A DNA stretch of 64,000 bases from Bradyrhizobium erythrophlei (GCF_900129425.1 NZ_LT670817.1:6138001-6202000), one strand, 5' to 3'; positions 51,621-60,756 are shown, numbered from the stretch's first letter. Program-made: numbers and translations. The notes: generated by a model not told the origin, from the letters alone.

Positions 51621-52619
51621 ATGGATTTACGATTGATCGACCACAATGGCGCGGCGCCTTCCCGCGCCGGAGCCGATATGCCGCTCGATCCCCTGGCCAA
51701 GCGTTTTCTCGCCATGATGGCGGCGGCCTCGCCGGGCGATCGATCGCGCCCGTCTCTCGAAGACCGCCGCCAGGCATTCGCAAAGCTCATGCAGCGGTTC
51801 GCACGCGCTGACGCGACGGGCGTGGTGACTGCGGACGGCATGTTGCCGGGCCCAGCGGGCGATATTCCCTACCGTCTTTATGCGCCCGCAAATGGAAGCG
51901 GCGAGCATTTACCGGGCTTCGTGTTCTTCCATGGTGGCGGCATGGTCGGCGGCAGCATCGACACCCATGACCGCGTCTGCGCGGCACTCGCACAAGCGGC
52001 AGCGTGTCGCCTTGTTTCCATTGGCTACCGCCTCGCGCCCGAGCATAAATTTCCGGCAGCGGTAGAAGACGCGATCGCAGCAACCGGATGGGTGTCCCGG
52101 CACGCGCCATCGCTCGGCATCGATGCGGCAAAGCTCGTGGTCGGCGGCGATTCCGCGGGCGCGACGCTCGCCGCCGTGGTTTGCCAGGACGCGCTCCGAA
52201 ATGCCGGGCCTCCGATATCAGCGCAATGCCTGATTTGTCCGGTGCTGGATTTCGGCGGAACGTCACCCTCGCGCGACGCCTTCGCAGAACATCATCTCCT
52301 CGACAGGACCACGCTCGAGGCTGATCTCGCCGACTACCTTCCTGACGGTGCGGATCGCGCCGATATCCGCGTTTCGCCGCTTCGCGCGGCTGACCTGGCC
52401 GGCCTTCCCGCCGCCATCATCCATACCGCCGAGTTCGATCCGATGCGCGATGAAGGCAATGCCTATGCGCAAAATCTTGCTGCGGCCGGCGTTGCCGTGG
52501 AGCACGTCTGTCACGATGGCATGATCCATAATTTCCACGCCATGGGCGCCATTCTTCCGCAGGGCCGGCTGGTGCTGCAGCAGATCGGCGAACAGGTCAG
52601 GCGCGCGCTTGGAAATTGA
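51621..52619 (+). CDS. HSL-family alpha/beta hydrolase (esterase)
   Basis: The protein has 332 residues. The hormone-sensitive-lipase motif HGGGMVGGS forms the oxyanion hole, GDSAGATLAAVV is the nucleophile elbow, EFDPMRDEGNAYA gives the Asp and MIHNFHAMG the His. It should hydrolyse short acyl esters in the cytoplasm. A second ATG 57 bases in (MPLDPLAKRF) is a common start in the family. Natural substrate unknown. Confidence 0.9.
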   Translation: MDLRLIDHNGAAPSRAGADMPLDPLAKRFLAMMAAASPGDRSRPSLEDRRQAFAKLMQRFARADATGVVTADGMLPGPAGDIPYRLYAPANGSGEHLPGFVFFHGGGMVGGSIDTHDRVCAALAQAAACRLVSIGYRLAPEHKFPAAVEDAIAATGWVSRHAPSLGIDAAKLVVGGDSAGATLAAVVCQDALRNAGPPISAQCLICPVLDFGGTSPSRDAFAEHHLLDRTTLEADLADYLPDGADRADIRVSPLRAADLAGLPAAIIHTAEFDPMRDEGNAYAQNLAAAGVAVEHVCHDGMIHNFHAMGAILPQGRLVLQQIGEQVRRALGN

Positions 52620-52628
52620 TTCAAATTT

Positions 52629-52652
52629 TAATGAATTGGCGGCGTTTCATTA
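52629..52652. promoter_or_regulatory. Inverted repeat upstream of metY
   Basis: TAATGAA and TTCATTA are exact inverted arms with a 10-base spacer, 10 bases after the esterase stop and 108 bases before the metY start. It could be a weak terminator or an operator. I found no known SAM riboswitch in the leader. Confidence 0.35.
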
Positions 52653-52759
52653 GGGTTATTTCCTCAATTTTCACGCGAATTATTGTCGCCTTGATAGCTC
52701 CCCTCTAACAAAGACACGGTCAAAAAGCGCATGGGAAATGCGACGGTAGAGGTGGAACA

Positions 52760-54064
52760 ATGCGCAACGAAACCATTGCAATTCACGCCGGCTACGACCC
52801 CGATCCCACCACCAAGTCCGTCGCCGTTCCGATCTACCAGACCGTCGCCTACGCCTTCGACAGCGCCGATCACGGCGCCGCGTTGTTCAACCTCGAAGCC
52901 GTAGGCTATCGCTACAGCCGGATCGCGAACCCGACCACCGACGTTCTTGAAAAGCGCATTACCGAGCTCGAAGGCGGCGTCGGCGCGCTAGCGGTCGCCA
53001 CCGGACAGGCGGCGCTGCATTTCGCCCTCGTCAACCTCGCCGACACCGGCGGCAACATCGTCTCGGTCCCCCAGTTGTACGGCACCACGCACACCCTGCT
53101 CGCACACGTCCTGCCGCGGCAGGGCATCACCACCCGTTTCGCCGACAGCGACAGGGCCGATGCGATCGAGAAGCTGATTGACCAGAACACCAAGGCGATT
53201 TTCTCCGAGACCATCGGTAATCCCGCCGGCAACGTCTGCGACATCGAAGCGCTGGCGAAGGTCGCGCGCCGCCATGGCGTGCCGCTGGTGGTCGACAATA
53301 CGGTGGCGACGCCGATCTTGCTGAAACCATTCGACTACGGCGCTGATATCGCCGTGCATTCGCTGACAAAGTTCCTGGGCGGCCACGGCACCACGCTCGG
53401 CGGCGCGATCGTGGACAGCGGACGGTTTCCCTGGACCGAGCAGGCTCGCCGCTTTCCCGCCTTCAACGAGCCCGATGAATCCTACCACGGCCTGGTCTAC
53501 ACCAAGCAGTTCGGCACCAGCGCCTACATCCAGCGCGCGCGCAGCGTCTATCAGCGCACCATGGGATCGGTGCTTTCGCCGTTCAATGCGTTCCTGCTGT
53601 TGCAGGGCATCGAAACGGTTGCGTTGCGGGTCGAACGGCATGTCGAGAACGCCCGCAAGGTCGCGGAGTTTCTGCGCAGCGACCCGCGCGTCGCCTGGGT
53701 CAACTACGCCGGGTTTCCCGACAGCCCCTATTATGCGCTGGTCCAGAAATACCTCGGCGGCAACGCGTCATCGCTGTTCACCTTCGGCATCAAGGGCGGG
53801 CTGGAGGCCGGCAAGACCTTCTACGACTCGCTTAGTCTGATCACGCGCCTGGTCAATATCGGCGACGCGAAATCGCTCGCCTGCCACCCCGCCTCGACCA
53901 CCCACCGCCAGATGTCTCCCGAACAGCAGCGCATGGCGGGCGTGCTGCCGGAAACCATCCGGCTTTCGATCGGCATCGAACACAGCGCCGACATCATCGA
54001 GGACATCGACCAGGCCCTCGCGCAGGCCTGCTCGCGGCATCAGCGGCTCCAGGCCGCGGAATAG
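52760..54064 (+). CDS. metY: O-acetylhomoserine sulfhydrylase
   Basis: The protein has 434 residues, the usual size. It begins RNETIAIHAGYDPDPTTKSV, has the Cys/Met PLP enzyme motif YSRIANPTTDVLEKRITELE and the Schiff-base Lys in SLTKFLGGHGTTLGG, and ends SIGIEHSADIIEDIDQAL. It makes homocysteine from O-acetylhomoserine and sulfide, directly incorporating sulfur into methionine. AGGTGGA lies before the ATG. A MetA-like gene follows 16 bases after the stop, giving a two-step methionine operon. Confidence 0.95.
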   Translation: MRNETIAIHAGYDPDPTTKSVAVPIYQTVAYAFDSADHGAALFNLEAVGYRYSRIANPTTDVLEKRITELEGGVGALAVATGQAALHFALVNLADTGGNIVSVPQLYGTTHTLLAHVLPRQGITTRFADSDRADAIEKLIDQNTKAIFSETIGNPAGNVCDIEALAKVARRHGVPLVVDNTVATPILLKPFDYGADIAVHSLTKFLGGHGTTLGGAIVDSGRFPWTEQARRFPAFNEPDESYHGLVYTKQFGTSAYIQRARSVYQRTMGSVLSPFNAFLLLQGIETVALRVERHVENARKVAEFLRSDPRVAWVNYAGFPDSPYYALVQKYLGGNASSLFTFGIKGGLEAGKTFYDSLSLITRLVNIGDAKSLACHPASTTHRQMSPEQQRMAGVLPETIRLSIGIEHSADIIEDIDQALAQACSRHQRLQAAE

Positions 54065-54080
54065 ATCGATCAGGCCCGGC

Positions 54081-55118
54081 ATGACGCTGCTGTTCGATAG
54101 ACATCGGCCGATCGTCAGTCCGGCGCTGGCGCCTACGCAGCTGCGCGACGCCGATGAATTCGATCGTCCTGAAAATACTGCCGATGCGCTGCTCAACATC
54201 GGACTCATCAACAATATGCCGGACTCGGCACTGCAGGCGACCGAGCGCCAGTTCAGGCGTCTTCTGAAAGCTGCCGCGGGCAACAATCGCATCAACCTCT
54301 ACTGCTTTTCGCTGCCCTCCGTGCAGCGATCGCAAACCGCCAGATGGCATATCGACAGGCAGTACACCGATATCGCCGACCTCGGGCGCCTGCAACTCGA
54401 TGGGCTGATCGTGACCGGCGCCGAGCCGAACGCCGCAGCGCTGCCCGAAGAGCCGTTCTGGCAGGACCTCACTGACGTCATCGACTGGGCGAAAACCAAC
54501 ACGCGTTCGACGATCTGGTCGTGCCTTGCCGCTCACGCCGCCGTGCTGCATCTCGACGGCATCGAGCGACAGCGGCTGAATACGAAGTGTTCGGGTGTCT
54601 ATTCCTGTTTCAAAGCGATCGACCATTGGCTGACGGAGGGTGTCTGCACGCCGTTGAAGGTTTCGCATTCGCGCTTCAACGAATTACGCCACAGCGACCT
54701 GGCTGCCCGGGGCTACCACCTGCTGACCCAATCGCCGGAAGCCGGCGTCGACATCTTCGCTAAAGAGTTGCGCAGCCATTTTATCTTTTTTCAAGGCCAC
54801 CCCGAATACGAGGCCCTGTCGTTACAGCGGGAATATCTGCGCGATATCTCCCGGTTTCTTTCCGGCGAGAGGGACGGCTATCCGGCCGTGCCTGCCGGCT
54901 ATTTCGACCCCGAGACAGAATACAGGCTGGCAAGCTTTCGGAGACGGGCGATCGCTGGGCGCAAGCCTGCGCTAAGCGCCGAACTTCCGATCCTTGCGCT
55001 TCGTCAAGACATTGCAGCCGGCGCCGCCGCAGCAGTTATTTTCCGGAATTGGCTCGGATATCTTTCCGATGGTGCCGCAGTGATGGCGCCGCACACTGAC
55101 CGCGGCACAGCGCGATAA
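54081..55118 (+). CDS. MetA-family homoserine O-acyltransferase
   Basis: The protein has 345 residues. The class I amidotransferase-like MetA fold is clear: NIGLINNMPDSALQATERQF, GLIVTGAEPN, catalytic Cys in TIWSCLAAHAAVLH, KCSGVYSCF, and FFQGHPEYEALSLQREYLRD with the His-Glu pair. It acylates homoserine for the MetY step. At the position that separates acetyl- from succinyl-transferases (Gly in E. coli, Glu in acetyl types) this protein has Asn, so the acyl donor is open; pairing with MetY favours acetyl-CoA. The C-terminus is about 30 residues longer than E. coli MetA. Confidence 0.87.
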   Translation: MTLLFDRHRPIVSPALAPTQLRDADEFDRPENTADALLNIGLINNMPDSALQATERQFRRLLKAAAGNNRINLYCFSLPSVQRSQTARWHIDRQYTDIADLGRLQLDGLIVTGAEPNAAALPEEPFWQDLTDVIDWAKTNTRSTIWSCLAAHAAVLHLDGIERQRLNTKCSGVYSCFKAIDHWLTEGVCTPLKVSHSRFNELRHSDLAARGYHLLTQSPEAGVDIFAKELRSHFIFFQGHPEYEALSLQREYLRDISRFLSGERDGYPAVPAGYFDPETEYRLASFRRRAIAGRKPALSAELPILALRQDIAAGAAAAVIFRNWLGYLSDGAAVMAPHTDRGTAR

Positions 55119-55150
55119 ATGCTCGATAGCTCGACGGCGCCGGCACAACC

Positions 55151-55363
55151 TCAGCGCTTCTCCGCCGTCGGGTAGACCAGCGATTGATCCTCGATGTCCT
55201 GGTTGGGAAGATTATTCACCCCAACCATGGTGTGGAATTCCTGCAACGACGGCATGGCAGCGGTCGCGGCCGAGAGTTCGAGCGAATGAGATCGCGACCG
55301 CACCAGGTCTGTTGAAACCGCAATCACCGCGACAAACGCTATCACTGAAATGATCAGGCGCAT
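55151..55363 (-). CDS. Small exported or anchored protein of unknown function
   Basis: The protein has 70 residues: a hydrophobic start (MRLIISVIAFVAVIAVSTDL) that acts as signal or anchor and a hydrophilic part with LPNQDIEDQSLVYP. The sequence is recognisable as a conserved small Bradyrhizobium protein of unknown role. GGAGG lies 8 bases before the ATG. It converges with the MetA-like gene. Confidence 0.78.
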   Translation of the reverse strand: MRLIISVIAFVAVIAVSTDLVRSRSHSLELSAATAAMPSLQEFHTMVGVNNLPNQDIEDQSLVYPTAEKR

Positions 55364-55518
55364 TATGGGAGCCTCCGTTTCTCGCCCGCAAATGGGTCGG
55401 CGGAGCCGCGGTAGGGTTCAACGTGCCGTCCCGGAAGCATCAAGGCGGCCATCAACAATCCGCGAGGACGGAGACCATGCCCCGTAAAGTTGTCCTGACG
55501 GTCCGCCTCCCGCGAGCC

Positions 55519-55644
55519 CTAGACTCTCGCGCTGGGCTCGGCGAACGCAACCGAGACAGGTTCCTGCACGAAATGGTCAAGAATGGCAGCCACTCCGACG
55601 GCGATAACGCCGGCGACAACGCAGGCCGCGATAAACGCGCGCAT
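55519..55644 (-). CDS. Small membrane protein of 41 residues
   Basis: The frame starts at ATG 55644 with AGGAG 6 bases upstream and ends at 55519. It begins MRAFIAACVVAGVIAVGVAA, a membrane helix, followed by LDHFVQEPVSVAFAEPSARV. The VQEPVSVAF motif recurs in tiny Bradyrhizobium proteins, as I remember them. Function unknown. It lies just downstream of the formate dehydrogenase accessory genes on the same strand. Confidence 0.65.
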   Translation of the reverse strand: MRAFIAACVVAGVIAVGVAAILDHFVQEPVSVAFAEPSARV

Positions 55645-55737
55645 CAGGTTTCTCCTGGTTCCTGCATCCCGTATCCAACACGTTTCCTCAACGGAAGGAT
55701 CCGTCGGACGGATAAAACGCCGCCCGAGTTCAAATGT

Positions 55738-56358
55738 TCAAGCCGACAGCGCAAAGGCTTCCGCCTCAATGTCCACGAAGGCTCGCCCAAGCGAGCCTAC
55801 GCGCGCGTAAAAGTCGGCCGTTTCGACGTGCTCCAGATCGACGAAAAAGCGCCTGATCCAGGGAGCGAGGTGTTTTGCGAAGAAATCACGATCGGCGCCG
55901 GCTGGAGCGGCGATACCGCCGCCGACAAGGCCGGCCATGATCTCGCACAGGATCGCGGCATGATCCTCAGGCTCCGACTGCCCCGCCGCCTTTTCGATGC
56001 CGAGAGCTTGAAAGGTTTCGCGCACCCGCACCAGCGGCCGTCCGTACAGTGCGCCGGTCAAATAGTGCGATGCGTATGGCGACAGCGAGCCGCCTCCGAC
56101 CCCGGTAAACAGATCGAAATATTCCCGCTTCACGCGGTCCTCCGTCGCGCGCCCCGCCGCCTCCCCGAGCGCGGCATGCGCGACACCGATCGGGCTTGCA
56201 TCGCCCTTGAGGCGGGCCAAACCAGAGATCAATCGGGAATCCGGGCTGCGCGAGAGCAACGTCGCCAGCAGCGCATATTCCTCCGCGCGGGCGCGGTCGA
56301 ACTCGTCGACCCCGCGCTCGGAAGAATCCGGAGAACTCGACTTCTGCATCCGTTCCAT
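55738..56358 (-). CDS. TorD/DmsD-family chaperone for a molybdoenzyme
   Basis: The protein has 206 residues, all-helical. The family motifs are YALLATLLSRSPDSRLI, EYFDLFTGVGGGSLSPYASHY (the typical F-x-G-x-G-x-x-P-Y segment) and EPEDHAAILCEIMAGLVG. TorD-like chaperones bind the Tat leader of a molybdoenzyme and help cofactor insertion. The most likely client is the formate dehydrogenase alpha subunit at the right edge. Start at 56358 or 56349; the ribosome site is modest. Confidence 0.88.
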   Translation of the reverse strand: MERMQKSSSPDSSERGVDEFDRARAEEYALLATLLSRSPDSRLISGLARLKGDASPIGVAHAALGEAAGRATEDRVKREYFDLFTGVGGGSLSPYASHYLTGALYGRPLVRVRETFQALGIEKAAGQSEPEDHAAILCEIMAGLVGGGIAAPAGADRDFFAKHLAPWIRRFFVDLEHVETADFYARVGSLGRAFVDIEAEAFALSA

Positions 56359-56408
56359 TCTCAGCCCACGCTGTAGCAAGGCGACCGATAACGGTCGCGC
56401 TTCCGATG

Positions 56409-57077
56409 TTAGCGCGGCAAAGCGCCGCCGTGATGACGACGATTTGGCGAAGGCTCGCTTCCTTCAATGGTGCGCACGCTCTCCGTCACCACATCCGCAT
56501 TGTTGTCGACCTTCGACGAACTGGAAATGCCGGCATCGGCCGAAGGTAACTCGTCAGGCGTCTCCCGAACGCTCCGGTCAGCCGGGGCAGGCTCGTCATC
56601 GGTTGCCGCCGAAGGCGTCTGTCCCACCGCAGGCGAAATTTCGAGAATTGTCCTGGGACCTTCGTTCGATGTCCCGATTGCCCTGGCGAGAAGAGCGGAA
56701 CCGTTGTCGGCCTGCAGCGGACCGAACCCAGGTATCGCATTCGGATCGTTGAAATCCCACTGGTTCTCCGCGATGCCGATAAAGTCGCGAATGGCGGGAT
56801 CAGCGGCCCAGGCCCGCTGCAATGCGGCGCGCGTCAAGCCGGCCGGCACGCGGCTTTGCAGAAACGCGCGGATGTCGGTATCGGCGGTGATCGCTTCGAT
56901 CGACGGCAGGCTTGCCGGATCAAACGGCTCCTCCGCTGTCGCGTCGCCTTGGGGCTGCGCGACACTCGCTTCCGCACAGTCTGCCGGTACTTCGACGGAC
57001 GGCGGTTCTCTGCGTTGAGCGCCGGACTCGCGCTTCAATCGCGCCCAGCGTGAGATGAAATTGTCGGGCTCGGTCAT
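56409..57077 (-). CDS. DUF3306 protein
   Basis: The protein has 222 residues, hydrophilic and probably cytoplasmic. The N-terminal NFISRWARLKRES, the central SLPSIEAITADTDIRAFLQS and VPAGLTRAALQRAWAADPAI match the DUF3306 pattern. The C-terminal third is low-complexity (Pro, Ser, Asp). The domain is found almost only with formate dehydrogenase genes, and its function is unknown. It overlaps the DUF3305 gene by 4 bases. Confidence 0.88.
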   Translation of the reverse strand: MTEPDNFISRWARLKRESGAQRREPPSVEVPADCAEASVAQPQGDATAEEPFDPASLPSIEAITADTDIRAFLQSRVPAGLTRAALQRAWAADPAIRDFIGIAENQWDFNDPNAIPGFGPLQADNGSALLARAIGTSNEGPRTILEISPAVGQTPSAATDDEPAPADRSVRETPDELPSADAGISSSSKVDNNADVVTESVRTIEGSEPSPNRRHHGGALPR

Positions 57078-57583
57078 TCCCCGTGCTCCCGTCCATTTCC
57101 GCGCCGAGCAAGCAGTGGCTCCGCCGGCTGGCGGCGACGCTTGACGAAGGGCCGCTCGATGTGATGCGCGGCGATGAATTGTGCGACGATCTCGACGACC
57201 TCGGGAGGCATGGGCACTGTCTCGACAACATTGCTGCCGGCCTCGGTGAACGCTTCGCCCTCCGCCGGATCGGCCGTGACGGCAAGAATCTCATACGGCC
57301 GCTCCGAAGGCACGGGACGCAAGGCCACCCATAATGCTGGCGCGCCCGATGAGAGATTATTGCGATAATTTGCCGTCTCGGTGCGGTGCAATTCGATCAT
57401 GGCCTCACCCGCATAGAACAATGTCTTTTCCGCCGACGTATCGAGCGTTGTCCAGGGCGCGGCCGATGGATTTCCGACAAAAACGGATACCGGCCGCCAC
57501 ACGAAATCGACCCAGATACTCCTGGCCTTGCACCGCTCGACCACGACGCCCACTGCGATGCGCACGAGAGCCGTCGATCTCAA
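57074..57583 (-). CDS. DUF3305 protein
   Basis: The protein has 169 residues. VRIAVGVVVERCKARSIWVD, FVWRPVSVFVG and IELHRTETANYRNNLSS match DUF3305, a cytoplasmic protein family of unknown role near formate dehydrogenases. It carries a Lys/Arg-rich C-terminus. It overlaps both the DUF6352 gene and the DUF3306 gene by 4 bases, so the three are translationally coupled. Confidence 0.88.
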   Translation of the reverse strand: MRSTALVRIAVGVVVERCKARSIWVDFVWRPVSVFVGNPSAAPWTTLDTSAEKTLFYAGEAMIELHRTETANYRNNLSSGAPALWVALRPVPSERPYEILAVTADPAEGEAFTEAGSNVVETVPMPPEVVEIVAQFIAAHHIERPFVKRRRQPAEPLLARRGNGREHGE

Positions 57584-58590
57584 TTGACTGCCTCCCCTTG
57601 CCGGATTGGCAGGCCGGTCACGAGATTTTGCGGCTTCAATCGCAGCTCCTCGTCAGCCGTCATCGCCGCCAGCAGATACACCGGCTCGCCCCTGATCCTT
57701 TCAATCATATCCGCGGGGTCGCGGAAGGTCAGCCGAAACAGGCCCACCAGCCGGGCCCGCATTGCATCGTCGAAATCGCCGCCATTCCAAACTGTATCGC
57801 CGATACGGGTGCCGTCGGAATCGAGCCCGACATACCATGAAAAGCGCGCATCACGCAGTTCCATCAAAGGTTCGATCGCGACATCGATCGCAAGCAAATG
57901 CGAGAGCCAGCGCGTCATGACGTCGCCAAGCGCGGTCAGACCGCGCTGTCCGGCTGTCACATCGAGCCCCATGTCGAAGCGGTCACTGCGTCCCCAATAG
58001 GTGTCTGCGGTTGCATCGTTGAGCATGTCGACCTCGACGGTCGCCGGCAATCCCAGCAACGCAACCAACGGCGATTGGGGCTGCCGGCCGAGCAGCGACT
58101 CCGTTTCTTCGTCGATCGCGACGATCGCACCTTCCTGCATCATCAGCCGCTGCGGACGGAAGAACATCTCGGCGGCGCGGAGGATAAAAGCATCTTCGCA
58201 ATCATTCAGTGCGCTTCTGAGAATCGCCTGCACCAGATGCCCAATAAAGACCTGTGGGAGCCTGATATTGCGCCTGAAGATCTCGAGGTAGGCCACCTCC
58301 AGCGTCCTGTGCTTTACGAGATGATCGCGCCACGCGATCATGTTCTCCCAGTTTTCGCGTGCGTCGGGATCCGCGAGCAGTTCAAGTTGCGTCTGCGTGA
58401 CGGGCTGCCTTGGATGGCTCAGCAAGGAGCCGTACAGTTGCCGCTCTGCGGGACATGCTTCCGGCGGCGGTATAAGCTCGGGACGCGCGAGATACGCCTT
58501 CAGGAATTCATCGGTAACAAGCAGCCGGCCCGCGTTGTCGCGATCGAGGAGGTGATAGCCGCAGGAGAGCCAGAAGTCTCGCATTGCCAT
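57580..58590 (-). CDS. DUF6352 protein
   Basis: The protein has 336 residues. The start MRDFWLSCGYHLLDRDNAGR is the family hallmark, with a mixed alpha/beta body (NDCEDAFILRAAEMFFRPQR) and conserved acidic segments later. I know it only as a conserved companion of formate dehydrogenase accessory genes. No signal or membrane segment. ATG at 58590 has GGAG upstream; one at 58584 is possible. It is the first gene of the accessory operon. Confidence 0.85.
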   Translation of the reverse strand: MAMRDFWLSCGYHLLDRDNAGRLLVTDEFLKAYLARPELIPPPEACPAERQLYGSLLSHPRQPVTQTQLELLADPDARENWENMIAWRDHLVKHRTLEVAYLEIFRRNIRLPQVFIGHLVQAILRSALNDCEDAFILRAAEMFFRPQRLMMQEGAIVAIDEETESLLGRQPQSPLVALLGLPATVEVDMLNDATADTYWGRSDRFDMGLDVTAGQRGLTALGDVMTRWLSHLLAIDVAIEPLMELRDARFSWYVGLDSDGTRIGDTVWNGGDFDDAMRARLVGLFRLTFRDPADMIERIRGEPVYLLAAMTADEELRLKPQNLVTGLPIRQGEAVN

Positions 58591-58631
58591 CAACTGCGCT
58601 CCCGAAAATTCGCTCCAGCATCTGACTTTTC

Positions 58632-58677
58632 GGCGGAACCGGTATATACTTTACTGGTAATTCTGGCCAGTTCCCGC
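58632..58677. promoter_or_regulatory. Large imperfect dyad in the divergent accessory promoter
   Basis: GGCGGAACCGG on one side is nearly the inverse of CCAGTTCCCGCC on the other, with an inner pair ACTGG/CCAGT and a TATATACT between. It lies between the divergent DUF6352 and polyferredoxin genes and may be an operator for both directions. Confidence 0.4.
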
Positions 58678-58719
58678 CACGGCCGGGACGCTGTCCGGTT
58701 ACAATAAATTGTGAGAGCG

Positions 58720-60756
58720 ATGGCTGATTCCACTAGGCATCTCCTGATCTGCTCGTGCGACCACACCATGCCTCTTGACGCCGACGCGGTCAGGCGCGGT
58801 TGCCGAGGCGAGCCGACGACCGCGACCCAGCTTTGCCGCGCCGAACTCGATCGCTTCCGCGCGATCGCTGCAGAAGACACACCGCTCACGGTCGGCTGCA
58901 CACAGGAAGCGCCTCTGTTCACCGAGGTGGCGGCCGAAAGCGGGCGATCCAGTCCGATCTGTTTTTCCAATATTCGGGAGTCCGCCGGATGGTCCAGCGA
59001 AGCCGCCCGGGCGGGACCGAAAATGGCGGCGCTGCTTGCGGCTGCGGCCGAGCCCACGCCGCCGGTGCCATCAGTCGAACTGGTGAGCGGCGGCGTCATT
59101 CTGATCTGCGGCCGCGATGAGACCGCCGTCGAGGCCGGCAACCTGCTCAAGGACCATCTGGACGTCACGGTGCTGATCGAGCCGCCGGCGGCCCTCGTGC
59201 CGCCACGCGTCGCGAGTTTTCCGGTGGCGAAGGGAAAGGTCAGAGGCGCCAGCGGTCATCTCGGCGCATTCGAGGTCAGGGTCGACGATTTCGCGGAGCC
59301 TGCGCCATCCTCGCGCGGCACGTTCGCGTTCGGCCCATCACGCCATGACGCCCGGTCGAACTGCGATATCATCCTCGATCTCACCGGCGGCTCGCCGCTG
59401 TTCCCCGCGGCCGATTTGCGCGACGGCTATTTGCGCGCCGATCCCGGCAATCCTGCCGCGATGCTGCAGGCGGTTCTCAGGGCGCGCGACCTCGTCGGCA
59501 GTTTCGAGAAACCGCGCTATGTCGCTTTCGATGCCACGCTGTGCGCGCATTCGCGTTCGCAGATCGTCGGCTGCACGCGTTGCCTCGATCTTTGCCCGAC
59601 GAGTGCGATCAAGCCCGCCGGCGATCATGTGGCGATTGACGCCGACATTTGTGCGGGCTGCGGACAATGCGCCGCGGCTTGTCCAACCGGTGCTGCGTCC
59701 TACGCGCTGCCCCCGGAAGACGCGCTGATGCGCAAGCTGCGCGCGATGCTTGCGGCCTATCGCGAAGCGGGCGGCGAACGGGCGATCGTGCTGGTTCATG
59801 ATGACCCCCATGGCACGCCGCTGATCGATGCGCTGGCGCGGTTCGGCGACGGACTGCCGGCAAATGTCCTGCCGTTCGCGGTCAACGAGATCACGCAGGT
59901 CGGGCTGGAAAGCATCGCCGCGGCCTTCGCCTACGGCGCATCGGCGATGCGATTTTTGCTTCGTGCGCGACCGCGACACGACGTCGCCGGCTTGATCCGG
60001 ACGATCGCGGTGGCGGATCCGATCCTCGCGGGGCTCGGCTTCGGCGCCGGCCGGATTGCGACCATCGAGACAGACGATCCGGACGCCCTGACAGAAGCGT
60101 TGCGTGCCATCCCGTCGATGCCGCCGACGCCACGACCGGCAAGCTTCCGGCCGGTAGGCCGAAAACGCGACGTGCTCCGGTTTGCGCTGGGCGAGCTTCA
60201 TCGCGCGGCCCCCGCCCCCGTCGATGTCATCGCGCTTCCCCAGGGAGCCCCGCTCGGAACCGTCGACATCGACGCCGGCGGATGTACGCTCTGTCTGTCC
60301 TGCGTGTCAGCCTGCCCAACCGGCGCGTTGCGCGACGATCCCGAACGGCCGATGCTGCGCTTTGTCGAGGATGCCTGCGTGCAGTGCGGCTTGTGCCAGG
60401 CAACCTGCCCCGAGAACGTGATCACGCTCAAACCTCAAATCGACTTTCGCGCTGCGCGGGCGCCGGCCCGCATCCTCAAGGAGGAAGAGCCGTTTTGCTG
60501 CATTCGATGCAGCAAGCCGTTCGGCGTAAAGAGCACGATCGAGCGCGTGGTGGCGAAGCTTGAGGGCAAGCACTGGATGTACCCTTCCTCAGCCCGGCGC
60601 CTCGACGCCATCAAGATGTGCGATGATTGCCGCGTTGCATTCGCCTTGGAGGAAAGTTTCGATCCGCACGCCGCGCCACCGCCACCCGTCCGCACGACCG
60701 ACGATTATCTGCGCGAGCGGGAGGCGCACAAGCACAACGGCCACGGCAAGCCTTGA
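58720..60756 (+). CDS. Polyferredoxin with four 4Fe-4S clusters, formate dehydrogenase-associated
   Basis: The protein has about 678 residues. The middle has two cluster motifs (CTRCLDLCP with a distant Cys, and CAGCGQCAAACP), and the second half two more (CTLCLSCVSACP and CVQCGLCQATCP). The C-terminus has two further Cys pairs (CCIRC, CDDC) that may bind zinc. The N-terminal third is predicted soluble with a Rossmann-like stretch. It is a cytoplasmic electron carrier often found next to formate dehydrogenase. ATG at 58720 is used; GTG at 58711 is the alternative. It is divergent from the accessory operon. Confidence 0.9.
   Translation: MADSTRHLLICSCDHTMPLDADAVRRGCRGEPTTATQLCRAELDRFRAIAAEDTPLTVGCTQEAPLFTEVAAESGRSSPICFSNIRESAGWSSEAARAGPKMAALLAAAAEPTPPVPSVELVSGGVILICGRDETAVEAGNLLKDHLDVTVLIEPPAALVPPRVASFPVAKGKVRGASGHLGAFEVRVDDFAEPAPSSRGTFAFGPSRHDARSNCDIILDLTGGSPLFPAADLRDGYLRADPGNPAAMLQAVLRARDLVGSFEKPRYVAFDATLCAHSRSQIVGCTRCLDLCPTSAIKPAGDHVAIDADICAGCGQCAAACPTGAASYALPPEDALMRKLRAMLAAYREAGGERAIVLVHDDPHGTPLIDALARFGDGLPANVLPFAVNEITQVGLESIAAAFAYGASAMRFLLRARPRHDVAGLIRTIAVADPILAGLGFGAGRIATIETDDPDALTEALRAIPSMPPTPRPASFRPVGRKRDVLRFALGELHRAAPAPVDVIALPQGAPLGTVDIDAGGCTLCLSCVSACPTGALRDDPERPMLRFVEDACVQCGLCQATCPENVITLKPQIDFRAARAPARILKEEEPFCCIRCSKPFGVKSTIERVVAKLEGKHWMYPSSARRLDAIKMCDDCRVAFALEESFDPHAAPPPPVRTTDDYLREREAHKHNGHGKP

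Noticed and set aside
52620..52759. Possible SAM-II or other SAM riboswitch before metY
   Set aside because: The leader has CTCTAACAAAG and CAAAAAGCG stretches, but the conserved pairing and core bases of known SAM riboswitches could not be laid out. A covariance-model search would settle it.
57898..58707. Plus-strand frame of 269 codons opposite the DUF6352 gene
   Set aside because: The minus strand carries coupled genes with recognisable domains; this frame has no motif and no ribosome site.
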